A stretch of 33,826 bases of DNA, from NCBI GenBank assembly GCA_946222625.1, contig CAMILJ010000006.1:1-33826 (forward strand). Reading direction: 5' to 3'. Positions 15,661-24,005 of the stretch are shown here, one piece after another. Every line of letters starts with the position of its first letter. The first letter of the stretch is position 1. The notes below the pieces were generated by a model. That model had not been told where the DNA came from and made no database searches. It saw nothing but the letters and a program-made list of their open reading frames with translations. The DNA is from an uncultured Corynebacterium sp. (GTDB lineage: Bacteria > Actinomycetota > Actinomycetes > Mycobacteriales > Mycobacteriaceae). The position numbers and the translations under genes were made by a program.

Positions 15661-16255
15661 TCACCCCGTGGTCCGCGCCGGGCTGCGCGCGATTCTTAAC
15701 GCCTTCCCCGACATCGAGGTGGTTCTAGAAGGCTCCGACGGCTCGGCCATCGAGCAGCTGACGGATGCTGATGGCCCCCATATCGATGTCGTCGTCTGCG
15801 ATATTCAGATGCCAGACGTCGACGGCATCGCCGCGACCCGGCGCGTGCGCGAGCTCGATGGGCCACCGGTGCTCATCCTGACCACCTATGACACCCAAGC
15901 GGATATTCTGGCTGCCGTGGAAGCGGGCGCGCTGGGCTATCTGCTCAAGGACGCCCCCGAGGAAACGCTGCACACCGCAGTACTCGACACGGCCGCGGGA
16001 AAGCGGACCCTAGCGCCTGAAGTCACCAACCTCCTGGCGGAGCGCTTGGCCCAACCGGAAACCGCGCTTTCTCCCCGCGAGTTGGAGATCCTGCAAGCAC
16101 TAGCCACGGGAGCCTCCAACAAGCAGATTGCCCAGCGGCTCTTCATCTCCGAGGCCACGGTCAAGACCCACCTCATTCACGTCTATCAGAAGCTCGGCGT
16201 GGAAACCCGGACCGCGGCCGTCTCCGCCGCCCGCGAACGAAAGCTCATCCAGTAA
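15635..16255 (+). CDS. chrA: response regulator ChrA (NarL/LuxR type)
   Basis: A 206-residue response regulator. The receiver domain (1-120) has the acidic pair Asp8/Asp9, phosphoacceptor Asp56, and the conserved threonine and lysine in LTTY and LLKDAP. The C-terminal LuxR-type helix-turn-helix (about 142-200) contains LSPRELEILQALATGASNKQIA and SEATVKTHLIHVYQKLGV. ChrA-type regulators activate hrtBA when heme is high and in some species repress heme oxygenase balance genes. The assignment to ChrA over the related HrrA rests on the divergent hrtBA. The next gene starts on the base after its stop, so it is part of the same transcript. Confidence 0.87.
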   Translation: MVNVMLIDDHPVVRAGLRAILNAFPDIEVVLEGSDGSAIEQLTDADGPHIDVVVCDIQMPDVDGIAATRRVRELDGPPVLILTTYDTQADILAAVEAGALGYLLKDAPEETLHTAVLDTAAGKRTLAPEVTNLLAERLAQPETALSPRELEILQALATGASNKQIAQRLFISEATVKTHLIHVYQKLGVETRTAAVSAARERKLIQ

Positions 16256-17266
16256 ATGCATACGTACGATTGCATCGTCGTGGGTGGCGGCCAATCCGGC
16301 CTGGCCACCGGCTATTACCTGCGCCGTCAAAAGCTCGACTTTCTCATCCTCGATGCCAACGACTCCCCCGGCGGGGCCTGGCAACACGTGTGGGACTCAC
16401 TCACGCTTTTTAGCGATGCCCAGTCCTCCACGCTGCCCGGCTGGCCCATGCCTTCTTACCCGGGTTTCCCGCCGGCTTCCCATGTGGTGGACTACCTCAC
16501 CCGTTATGAGCAGCGCTATGACCTTCCGGTCCGGCACGGGGTGGCGGTGGAGCGCGTGCTTGACGACGCCCCCTTCTTCCGCCTTCTCACCACTCACGGT
16601 GAGTTCCGCTCCCGCACCGTCGTGGCCGCGACGGGCACCTGGTCCGCGCCGTTCATCCCCTTCTACCCCGGTGAATTTCAGGGGCGCCAGTGGCACACGG
16701 CAAGCTACCCGGGTCCCGAGCCTTTCTTGAACCACGCCACCAGCGGCCGCACCGCCGTTGTCGGCGCCGGTAATTCCGGCGCGCAGATCGCCGCCGAGCT
16801 CGCCCTCGCCGGCGTGGACACCACGTGGTTTACCGCGCACCCGCCGCGCTGGATGCCGGATGATGTAGACGGGCGCGTGCTCTTTAGCCGCAACCGCCAG
16901 CGCATGCTGGCCAAGCTGCGGGGCGAGCCGGACCCAGGACCGGAAAGTGAACTCGGCGATATCGTCATGGTCCCACCGGTACTCAAGGCCCGCGATAGTG
17001 GGCTACTGCGCGCCACCGACATGTTTTCCTCGCTCGATGAGCTAGGCCGCGCAGGATTTAGCGATCTCATCTGGGCCACCGGCTTCCGCCCGGCCTTGCG
17101 CCCATTCCCCGGGCTGCTGACAGAAGGAAAGCCCACGGTGGAAGGTTTCTTCCCCGTGGGCTATGGCTCGTGGACGGGTCCGGGCTCGGCCACGATTACT
17201 GGTGTGTCACCCTATGCGCGGCGGGTGGCGGGGGACGTCGCCAAGCTCGTGCGTACGCCCAGCTAA
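16256..17266 (+). CDS. FAD/NAD(P)-dependent monooxygenase-like oxidoreductase (CzcO/ArsO-like)
   Basis: A 336-residue flavoprotein with an FAD-binding GGGQSG (about 10-15) and an NAD(P)-binding GAGNSG (about 168-173) in Rossmann folds. Between them lie PGGAWQHVWDSL, as in flavin monooxygenases and ArsO-type enzymes, and an ATGTWS motif. A late ATGF motif (WATGFRPAL) is typical of this class. The substrate is unknown. The ATG directly follows the chrA stop (TAAATG) with no gap, so translation is probably coupled to the heme two-component system. A role in heme or oxidative stress is inferred from this context only. It converges on the VanZ-like gene, 3 bp away. Confidence 0.85.
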   Translation: MHTYDCIVVGGGQSGLATGYYLRRQKLDFLILDANDSPGGAWQHVWDSLTLFSDAQSSTLPGWPMPSYPGFPPASHVVDYLTRYEQRYDLPVRHGVAVERVLDDAPFFRLLTTHGEFRSRTVVAATGTWSAPFIPFYPGEFQGRQWHTASYPGPEPFLNHATSGRTAVVGAGNSGAQIAAELALAGVDTTWFTAHPPRWMPDDVDGRVLFSRNRQRMLAKLRGEPDPGPESELGDIVMVPPVLKARDSGLLRATDMFSSLDELGRAGFSDLIWATGFRPALRPFPGLLTEGKPTVEGFFPVGYGSWTGPGSATITGVSPYARRVAGDVAKLVRTPS

Positions 17267-17269
17267 GTA

Positions 17270-17842
17270 CTACAGCACCGCCATGGCGAGGAGCACCACC
17301 GCAGCCAGCGCAAGGAGGAAACCCAGGCGGCGCAGAATCTTCGTCTGCTCTGCGCGCCCCACGCGCGCCATGAGTACGGCGCCGAGGACAGAGCCCGCGG
17401 TGTTGTATAGAAGGTCATCGACATCGCTAAAGCCTAAGGCAAAGATATATTGGGCGCTTTCAATGCAGAGGCTGACCATGAGGCCGATGAGCATCGCGCC
17501 GCCTAGGCCCCATTTGATACCCGACAGGTTGCGTCCCGCCACGTAGAGCGCCGCCCCCAGCGGCATGAAGAGAGCGATATTTCCCACGAGGTCGGTCCAC
17601 GCGCCGTACCACACGGAAGAGTTCTCAAAACCGCCAAAGAGCTGAGTGTTCACCTGGCGCACCGCATGCGCGGAACCGTCAACCACGCCGGGGATGTCCA
17701 TGAATGGCTTGCCCACCGTCGCCAGCATCACGACTACCAAGGACAGGGCCGCAACCAGGAAGGAATCACGACGCAGGTGCCGATACGGATCCGGCGCGGG
17801 CCGCAGCCTATTGCGCGGGTGTTGAGCTTCTATCCCAGTCAT
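17270..17842 (-). CDS. VanZ-like membrane protein
   Basis: The product is 190 residues long, with about four to five membrane helices and the VanZ-family pattern of a helix carrying GNIALFMPLGAALY followed by SLCIESAQYIFALGFSDVDDLLYNTAGSVLGA. VanZ proteins are linked to glycopeptide tolerance or phospholipid traits, but most genomic members have no known function. The ATG at 17842 is preferred over the GTG at 17851, because TAGGGT on the minus strand (17855-17850) ends 7 nt before it and overlaps that GTG. It is divergent from the acuI-like gene across a short 86-bp region. Confidence 0.85.
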   Translation of the reverse strand: MTGIEAQHPRNRLRPAPDPYRHLRRDSFLVAALSLVVVMLATVGKPFMDIPGVVDGSAHAVRQVNTQLFGGFENSSVWYGAWTDLVGNIALFMPLGAALYVAGRNLSGIKWGLGGAMLIGLMVSLCIESAQYIFALGFSDVDDLLYNTAGSVLGAVLMARVGRAEQTKILRRLGFLLALAAVVLLAMAVL

Positions 17843-17849
17843 GCGCTTC

Positions 17850-17855
17850 ACCCTA
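17850..17855 (-). promoter_or_regulatory. -10 box for leaderless VanZ-like gene
   Basis: TAGGGT on the minus strand ends 7 nt before the ATG at 17842. The same hexamer and spacing precede nnr. Confidence 0.4.
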
Positions 17856-17915
17856 ACGATGTTCTCTGGACGCTGGCTGAAGCATTAGCCGGAAAACGCT
17901 GCTTCACATCCTCTG

Positions 17916-17921
17916 TACGAT
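17916..17921 (+). promoter_or_regulatory. -10 box for leaderless acuI-like gene
   Basis: TACGAT ends 7 nt before the ATG at 17929; no ribosome binding site is present. Confidence 0.5.
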
Positions 17922-17928
17922 AGTGCCC

Positions 17929-18894
17929 ATGAGCACACTTATTGTCACTCGCACGGAGTCCGGAATAAGCCATTCCTTCCAGGAGCAGCCCCTGCTCGGG
18001 GAAGGTGACACGGTAGTAGATGTGCAGTTTTCTTCCCTCAATTACAAGGACGCCATGGCCTTGGAGGGCGATAAGGGTGTCATGCGCATCGATCCCCTCG
18101 TCCCCGGCATCGATGTGGTGGGCACCGTGGCGGAGACCTCCGATTCTCGCTTGAGCCCCGGCCAACTTGTGGTCGCCTGCGGCGATGGCTTGGGCGAGTT
18201 TCGCCACGGCGGCTACACCACCCGCCAGCGCGTCAATGCTGAGGCCACCATCCCCGTTCCCCAGCGCTTCAGCGCGCACGATGCCGCCGCGATTGGCACG
18301 GCCGGCTACACCGCCGCTATCTGCGTGAACCAGCTGCGCGCACACGGCACCACGCAGGGCCATATCTTGGTCACCGGTGCCACTGGCGGCGTGGGCTCCG
18401 TCGCGGTCCAGCTGCTCAAGTCCGCTGGCTACGAGGTCACCGCCGTGACTGGCCGCGTGGATTCCCGGTCGGACTACCTCACCGCACTCGGCGCGGATCA
18501 CGTGCTTGACCGCGCTGCGTTGTCTGAGACCGGCCGCCCGCTGCAGAAGGCGCTGTACGACGGCGCCATTGACACCGCCGGCTCCACCGTCCTGGCCAAC
18601 GTGTTGGCGCAGGTGCGCTGGGGTGGTGTGGTTGCGGCCACCGGCATGGCGGCCGGCCCGGACCTTCCCGCTTCGGTGCTGCCGTTCATTTTGCGCGGCA
18701 TCGTGCTGGCCGGCGGCAATTCGGTCGACGCGCCCCGGGCGGTGCGCGAGGCGGCTTGGCAGCTTCTCGACGAACACCTCGACCTCAGTATGCTGAACTC
18801 GATCACGGAAACGGTGCAGCTTGCCGACGTCGCCACCGCGGCCACCGAGCTGCGGGCCGGCTCCCGCCACGGGCGCACGGTGGTGGAGATTTAA
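17929..18894 (+). CDS. acuI: YhdH/AcuI-type NADPH-dependent medium-chain reductase
   Basis: A 321-residue medium-chain dehydrogenase/reductase of the quinone-oxidoreductase branch. The N-terminal GroES-like part has SSLNYKDAMALEGDKGV and PGIDVVGTV, which match the YhdH/AcuI acrylyl-CoA reductase group. The Rossmann loop is VTGATGGVGSVAVQLLKSAGY (about 147-167). No catalytic zinc ligands are apparent, as expected for this group. It would reduce acrylyl-CoA or similar enoyl compounds with NADPH; the true substrate is unproven. The ATG at 17929 is preferred over a GTG at 17923 because of the TACGAT box 7 nt upstream. A strong hairpin follows its stop. Confidence 0.85.
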   Translation: MSTLIVTRTESGISHSFQEQPLLGEGDTVVDVQFSSLNYKDAMALEGDKGVMRIDPLVPGIDVVGTVAETSDSRLSPGQLVVACGDGLGEFRHGGYTTRQRVNAEATIPVPQRFSAHDAAAIGTAGYTAAICVNQLRAHGTTQGHILVTGATGGVGSVAVQLLKSAGYEVTAVTGRVDSRSDYLTALGADHVLDRAALSETGRPLQKALYDGAIDTAGSTVLANVLAQVRWGGVVAATGMAAGPDLPASVLPFILRGIVLAGGNSVDAPRAVREAAWQLLDEHLDLSMLNSITETVQLADVATAATELRAGSRHGRTVVEI

Positions 18895-18905
18895 GCCTAC
18901 GTAGA

Positions 18906-18939
18906 GGGGCGGGCGCAGAGTGCCGCCCGCCCCCCTTTT
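18906..18939 (+). terminator. strong hairpin terminator between acuI and metS
   Basis: GGGGCGGGCG (18906-18915) and CGCCCGCCCC (18924-18933) form a perfect 10-bp GC stem with an 8-nt loop, followed by CCTTTT. It would stop the acuI transcript. The T run overlaps the stop codon of the convergent metS gene, so it may also block minus-strand read-through. Confidence 0.75.
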
Positions 18940-19105
18940 AATGGTGCACGCGGTGGGACAGGGATTCGTCGTCAGTGCCGGGCGCGTTGCCTAGCTCGCC
19001 CGTGGTGTCATCGTCGCTGCGCGCCAGCCAGATGGAGGAGACCACCAGTCCGCCCCAGATGACGACGACGAAGAGGATGAAGAGCAGGATTGCGCTTGTA
19101 GTCAT
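18938..19105 (-). CDS. metS: small subunit of methionine/alanine importer MetS
   Basis: A 55-residue protein. Residues 4-29 form one membrane helix (AILLFILFVVVIWGGLVVSSIWLA), followed by a hydrophilic acidic tail ending in HRVHH. It lies 25 bp after metP on the same strand and has a GGAAAGG ribosome binding site about 8 nt before the ATG at 19105. C. glutamicum has the same arrangement, where a small MetS subunit is needed with MetP for sodium-coupled methionine and alanine uptake. The sequence match to MetS is judged from size, topology and position. Confidence 0.82.
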   Translation of the reverse strand: MTTSAILLFILFVVVIWGGLVVSSIWLARSDDDTTGELGNAPGTDDESLSHRVHH

Positions 19106-19130
19106 TGTCGTTGACCTTTCCTAATTCTCG

Positions 19131-20750
19131 TTATTTGTCGTCCGCGGTTTGTGCAGCGGTGTTACCCGTGGCAAGCGGGTTCGGGGTGCCGGCTGGGCGC
19201 CCACCTACGGGGACGCCGTAGTCCGAGGTCTCCATGCCATCCAGGTACTTGTTTCCGCGGAAGGCCACCAGCGGCATGAGGAAGCTGGCGAGCAGGATGA
19301 TTCCCAGCACCGCCCAGCCAAATAGGCCAATCTGGGTAGAGGAGTAGCCTTCATAGCCCTCGCGGGCAATGGTGAGGATTTCGTTAACGAGGAAGTAGAC
19401 CAGCAGCAGCGGGGTGGCGATGAAGGTCAGGAACTGCCAGAAGCCACCGACCTTGAACTGCGACACAGCGTTGAGGTGCTGCTGGATCTCGCGGCGGCGG
19501 CCGGTGACCCAGCCGACGACCACCAGGGCGCAGATGGAGCCGAAGACGATGCCCAGGTTGTTGGTGAACTTATCCATGATGTCCAGCGTGACCAGCCCCG
19601 AGGACGTGGAGAACAAGAAGCAGGACACGACCGCCATGACGCCACCCATGGTGATAGCGGAAACGCGGCGGGAAATGTTGAACTTATCTGCCACGGCGGA
19701 GACGACGACCTCCATGATGGAAATCAGCGAGGTCACGCCGGCTAGGAAGAGGGAGCCGAAGAAGAGGACGCCGAACAACCCGCCGAGCGGCATGAGGTTG
19801 ATGATCGTCGGGAAAGCGATGAAGGCTAGGCCGATGCCGGAGGACGCCACCTCATCCACAGCCACGCCCTGCTGGGCGGCCATGTAGCCCAGGGTGGCGA
19901 AGACGCCGATGCCGGCGAGGACCTCAAAGGAGGAGTTAGCAAAAGCCGTAACCAGACCGGTGTTGGTGAGGTTGGTACGCGGCTTGAGGTAGGAGGCGTA
20001 GGTAATCATGATGCCGAAGCCAATGGACAAGGAGAAGAAGATTTGTCCGTAGGCGGCAATCCACACCGACGGATTGCTCAGCACGGACCAGTCCGGGGTG
20101 AAGAAGGCGTTGAGGCCCTCGGCGGCTCCGTCGAGGAAGAAAGCGCGGATGACCAGGATGATGAACATAACGGCCAGAACCGGCAGGAAGATGGAGGTCA
20201 GCTTGCCAATACCCTCATTGATGCTCGTGGCCAGCGTGGCGATGCAGACGATCCACACGAGGATCATGACGCCGAGGATGGACGGGACGATGTGGCCTGA
20301 GTAGGTTGCCTCCGGCTCTGCCTGGAGGAAGTCGCTCATGAAGTACGTTGATGGATCCTCGCCCCACGCCTGGTTCACAGACTTGATGGTGTAGAGCGCC
20401 GCCCACGCAATGATGGCGGCGTAGTAGATGGCGATGAAAAAGTTCACGCCAACCTTGAACCAGCCGATCCCCTCCCAGCGGCTGCTGATACGGCGGAAGG
20501 CCAGCGGCGCGGAACCCCGGAAGCGGTGACCAATGGCCAGGTCGAACCACAGGATGGGAATACCTGCGGTGAGCAGGGCAACCATGTACGGGATGAGGAA
20601 GGCGCCGCCGCCATTGTCGTAAGCGACGTAGGGAAAGCGCCAGATATTACCCAGGCCGACGGCGGAGCCGATAGCAGCCATGAGGAAGACAAAGCGCGTA
20701 TTGAAGGTATCGCGCGTTGAGCGAGTCTTGTGCGGGGTTGTTGTGGTCAT
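19131..20750 (-). CDS. metP: sodium-dependent methionine/alanine importer MetP (NSS family)
   Basis: A 539-residue neurotransmitter:sodium symporter family protein with about 12 membrane helices. The first helix contains AAIGSAVGLGNIWRFPYVAYDNGGGAF, the sodium and substrate binding signature of the family. The ATG at 20750 is chosen over an upstream open stretch because the N-terminus MTTTTPHKTRSTRDTF leads straight into helix 1 and AGAAAG lies 6-7 nt upstream. The linked metS gene points to methionine and alanine as substrates. The 274-bp upstream region has a TATAAA on the minus strand (20810-20805) and a perfect ACCTATAGGT palindrome. No McbR-type TAGAC-N6-GTCTA site was seen there. Confidence 0.87.
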   Translation of the reverse strand: MTTTTPHKTRSTRDTFNTRFVFLMAAIGSAVGLGNIWRFPYVAYDNGGGAFLIPYMVALLTAGIPILWFDLAIGHRFRGSAPLAFRRISSRWEGIGWFKVGVNFFIAIYYAAIIAWAALYTIKSVNQAWGEDPSTYFMSDFLQAEPEATYSGHIVPSILGVMILVWIVCIATLATSINEGIGKLTSIFLPVLAVMFIILVIRAFFLDGAAEGLNAFFTPDWSVLSNPSVWIAAYGQIFFSLSIGFGIMITYASYLKPRTNLTNTGLVTAFANSSFEVLAGIGVFATLGYMAAQQGVAVDEVASSGIGLAFIAFPTIINLMPLGGLFGVLFFGSLFLAGVTSLISIMEVVVSAVADKFNISRRVSAITMGGVMAVVSCFLFSTSSGLVTLDIMDKFTNNLGIVFGSICALVVVGWVTGRRREIQQHLNAVSQFKVGGFWQFLTFIATPLLLVYFLVNEILTIAREGYEGYSSTQIGLFGWAVLGIILLASFLMPLVAFRGNKYLDGMETSDYGVPVGGRPAGTPNPLATGNTAAQTADDK

Positions 20751-20857
20751 GAGAGAACTTTCTTCTTGAGCAAATATCGCGCACGAGCAAGACCGTAGGA
20801 ATTGTTTATACGGGCCGCGTACGACGAGTATTAGCGAGAATCTTAGCCTACCTGCTG

Positions 20858-20867
20858 ACCTATAGGT
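20858..20867 (-). promoter_or_regulatory. palindrome in the metP upstream region
   Basis: ACCTATAGGT is a perfect 10-bp palindrome, about 110 bp upstream of the metP start and next to GGTACC. It may be an operator, or may be chance. The remainder of 20751-21024 shows no gene. Confidence 0.25.
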
Positions 20868-21024
20868 ACCGTTTTGGGTTTTTATTTCTTGACATCTAAC
20901 CGGATTCACCCCATGTTCAGGAGCTGAAAACTGATAAACCCCTCAACGCCTTATCCCCTGCCCGTAACGATGGGTCTCGGGAGGAAGCTAAGCGATGAAG
21001 GGTAACGGTGGAGAAGCCGCGCGA

Positions 21025-22350
21025 CTATACGTGCAGATCGCGGTCTTGAATCCCCTTGGGAACGGCGAGCACACCAATCAGGGAGACAATCGAAATAGCG
21101 ACACCATAAGCAGCGATAGCCATGGAGGTCTCAAACTTCGTGTACAGCATCTCCGCGATCATCGGGGCGAAGGCACCACCGATAATGGAGCCGAAGGCAT
21201 AGCCGATGGACACGCCTGACAAGCGCACCCTCACCGGGAACATCTCCGCGTACATCGCCGATTGCGGGCCGTAGCTCGCACCCAAGATGACGCCAAGGAG
21301 GAACACGGCCGCGCCGAAAAGCATGACATTGCCCGAATCGACCGCCAGGAATACCGGGGTGATGTACAGCGCTAGGACGACATACCCACCAATGAAGGTC
21401 GTGCGGCGTCCAACCTTGTCGGACAGGTGGCCAAAGTACAACGTTCCAAAGAACCAACCGACCGACGCAACCAAGGCTACCGCGAGAGCCTCAGGCCGTG
21501 TATAGCCCACGACCTTCGTGCCATAGGCAGTGAAGTAGGCGATGACGAAGTAGCCGATAGCGTTGTTAGCGGCAAAGATGAGCGCGCACTTGATGACGGT
21601 TCCCAAGTGCCCCTTAAACAGGACTGCCAGCGGTGCGGAGGACTTTTCCTTCAGCTCTTCCATTTCCGCGAAAGCCGGGGACTCTTCCACTGCTCGACGA
21701 ATGAGGTAGCCCAAGACAATGAGCACCACAGAAGACAGGAACGGAATGCGCCAACCCCATGCAACGAACTGCTCTGGGGTCAGGACAGTGGAGAGAACCA
21801 GCATGAAAATGGTGGCAAGGAACATGCCGAGAGGCACACCCACCTGGGGGAAAGCACCAAACAGTCCTCGCTTTCCTTGCGGTGCGTGTTCTACCGACAG
21901 CATCGCTGCGCCACCCCATTCACCGCCTGCAGAGAGGCCCTGAAGAATGCGCAAGACCACCAACAAGATAGGTGCCGCCATGCCGATGGAGGCGTAGGTG
22001 GGCAGCACACCCATCAGCATCGTGGCCAGACCCATGCCGACCAACGTGACCACGAGGACCGGCTTGCGGCCAAGCCGGTCACCCAAGTGACCGGCCAGAA
22101 TTGCGCCGAGCGGACGGAACAAAAAGGAGATGCCCAGCGATGCCCAGGAGATGATCTGCGCAAGCGAGGCGCTTTCATTGGAGACCGGGTCGAAGTACTG
22201 GGTAGCAAAAATCAGGCCGGCGGCCTGGGCGTAGATGAAGAAGTCAAACCACTCAATGGTGGTACCGACCATCGAGCCAGCGAGCACACGCTTGTGCTCT
22301 GTGGTGATTCCCGGCCCTTGGGCAGGCTGTTGGGTGACTGGTGCAGACAT
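21025..22350 (-). CDS. MHS-family MFS permease, probable phenylacetate importer
   Basis: A 441-residue major facilitator with 12 membrane helices. The loop 2-3 motif is GHLGDRLGRKPVLV, and the early motif TTIEWFDFFIYAQAAGLIF together with the helix 5 region LQGLSAGGEWGGAAMLSVEHAP marks the metabolite:proton symporter subfamily (KgtP/ProP/ShiA type). It follows paaK by 106 bp on the same strand and would share its transcript, so uptake of phenylacetate or a related aromatic acid is likely. It is not PaaL of the SSS family, so no symbol is given. The ATG at 22350 has a purine-rich GAGAAAAG about 9 nt upstream. Confidence 0.88.
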   Translation of the reverse strand: MSAPVTQQPAQGPGITTEHKRVLAGSMVGTTIEWFDFFIYAQAAGLIFATQYFDPVSNESASLAQIISWASLGISFLFRPLGAILAGHLGDRLGRKPVLVVTLVGMGLATMLMGVLPTYASIGMAAPILLVVLRILQGLSAGGEWGGAAMLSVEHAPQGKRGLFGAFPQVGVPLGMFLATIFMLVLSTVLTPEQFVAWGWRIPFLSSVVLIVLGYLIRRAVEESPAFAEMEELKEKSSAPLAVLFKGHLGTVIKCALIFAANNAIGYFVIAYFTAYGTKVVGYTRPEALAVALVASVGWFFGTLYFGHLSDKVGRRTTFIGGYVVLALYITPVFLAVDSGNVMLFGAAVFLLGVILGASYGPQSAMYAEMFPVRVRLSGVSIGYAFGSIIGGAFAPMIAEMLYTKFETSMAIAAYGVAISIVSLIGVLAVPKGIQDRDLHV

Positions 22351-22456
22351 AGTGGGATTCTTTTCTCTATGGGTGCAGAAGCACGGTGGATACAGTTAAG
22401 CCAGTGAAAAAGGGACAAATGCTGAGCTAAGACGCGCCGGAAGGGCCGAGAACGAA

Positions 22457-23767
22457 CTACTTATCGCGGTTGTCGACGATCCTCTTTGCCTTGCCTTCAC
22501 CGCAATCGACATGGTCAGTGATTTCCACGCCTACGGTGATGCCGATGCGCTCCTTGATCTGTTTCTTCAGCCACTGGGCAGAAGCGTCGACCTGATCAGG
22601 GGTTGCCTCCGAGGCGTGCTCAACCACCAAGGTGAGGTGGTCCATGCGGCCGCGCTTGCTCAGCACGCACTGGTAGCGCGGGCGAAGCACACGGTCCTCA
22701 GTGATGATCTCTTCGAACTGCGACGGGAAGCAGTTCACGCCGCGCAGGATGATCATGTCATCGTTACGAGCGGAAATGCGGTCGATGCGGCGCATCGAGC
22801 GCGCGGTGCCCGGGAGCAAGCGGGTGATGTCGTGGGTGCGGTAGCGGATGATCGGGAAGGCCTCCTTCGTCAGGGAGGAGATGACCAACTCGCCGTACTC
22901 GCCGTCCGGCACGGGCTGGAGAGTATCGGGATCGATGATCTCCGGATAGAAGTGGTCTTCCCAGACGGTCAGTCCGTCCTTGGTCTCAACACACTCCTGA
23001 GCCACGCCAGGGCCCATCACCTCGGAGAGGCCGTAGATGTCGGTGGCCGTGATGCCGAAGCCTTCCTCGAGCTCGCGGCGCATTCCCTCGCTCCAGGGCT
23101 CAGCGCCAAAGACGCCGGCACGCAGAGAGGATTCGCGCGGGTCCAGGCCTTCCTTGCGCATGCGGTCAAGGAGGTTGAGCACGTAGGACGGGGTACCCAG
23201 AATCGCGTCCGGCTGGAAGTCTTGCATGATCTGAATCTGGCGCTCCGTCTGGCCACCGGAGGTAGGAATTGCCGTAGCACCCAAGGCTTCCACGCCATAG
23301 TGGGCACCCAGGCCGCCAGTGAAAAGACCGTAGCCGAACGTAATCTGAACCTTGTCGCTCTTGCGCAGGCCACCCGCCCGCAGCGAACGAGCTACGAGCT
23401 CCGCCCAAATGCGGACGTCGTTCTCGGTATAGCCCACGACGGTCGGGCGTCCGGTGGTACCGGAAGAAGCGTGAATGCGCGAAATCTGGTTCTGGCCTAC
23501 GGCAAACATTCCGAAGGGGTACTCTGCGCGGAGAGTTTCCTTATCCGTAAACGGAAACTGCGCAAAGTCCGATAGCTCCTTGAAGTCATCCGGGTGAACA
23601 CCCTTCTCATCAAACGCACGGCGGTAGTGCGGGACGTTGTAATACGCGTGGCGCAGCTCATTCTTCGCGCGTGCGGTCTGCAGCGCGATGATTTCATCGC
23701 GGGAAGCGTACTCAATGCCCATCTGGGGGCCGTGGTGGTCGGAGAAAATGTCAAACGTTGCGGTCAC
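22457..23767 (-). CDS. paaK: phenylacetate-CoA ligase PaaK
   Basis: A 436-residue AMP-forming ligase that activates phenylacetate to phenylacetyl-CoA, the entry step of the pathway. It has the phosphate-binding loop HASSGTTGRPTVVGYT (about 100-115), the adenylation motif YGLSEVMGPG, and a late motif RISARNDDMIILRGVNCFPSQ, all standard for PaaK. Length is typical. The start is the GTG at 23767, with AAAGG about 9 nt upstream. It leads a two-gene unit with the MHS permease, and a palindromic candidate PaaR operator lies 110-131 bp upstream. Confidence 0.95.
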   Translation of the reverse strand: MTATFDIFSDHHGPQMGIEYASRDEIIALQTARAKNELRHAYYNVPHYRRAFDEKGVHPDDFKELSDFAQFPFTDKETLRAEYPFGMFAVGQNQISRIHASSGTTGRPTVVGYTENDVRIWAELVARSLRAGGLRKSDKVQITFGYGLFTGGLGAHYGVEALGATAIPTSGGQTERQIQIMQDFQPDAILGTPSYVLNLLDRMRKEGLDPRESSLRAGVFGAEPWSEGMRRELEEGFGITATDIYGLSEVMGPGVAQECVETKDGLTVWEDHFYPEIIDPDTLQPVPDGEYGELVISSLTKEAFPIIRYRTHDITRLLPGTARSMRRIDRISARNDDMIILRGVNCFPSQFEEIITEDRVLRPRYQCVLSKRGRMDHLTLVVEHASEATPDQVDASAQWLKKQIKERIGITVGVEITDHVDCGEGKAKRIVDNRDK

Positions 23768-23875
23768 GTCATTTGCCTTTCATTTCGAGGAGAGGGAAAC
23801 CACACCCTTTAAGCTCCCTCGAAAGTGCTGCAAGAAATTGGTTAGCTGGGACAACACACAACACGTGCGTTACTT

Positions 23876-23898
23876 ACTTACCGTTCGGTTAGGTAAGT
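23876..23898 (-). promoter_or_regulatory. candidate PaaR operator upstream of paaK
   Basis: CTTACCGTTCGGTTAG (23877-23892) is palindromic with one mismatched pair, and outer ACTTACC/GGTAAGT copies extend it to 23898. It aligns with the palindrome over the paaA promoter (shared pattern CT-n-ACC-nnn-C-n-GT-n-AG). The rest of 23768-24058 holds no gene. Confidence 0.6.
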
Positions 23899-24005
23899 CT
23901 TGTGACGTACACTACAGACCACAGCGGTGATAGACAACACATTTGCACTAAGTTTTTGAACCACAGCACATCTGCGCAGGCCACGGCGGTTTCACACGCA
24001 AAAGA

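Noticed and set aside
20995..21219. 74-codon plus-strand frame after metP
   Set aside because: Most of it is antisense to the permease 3' end and it has no domain or conserved motif.
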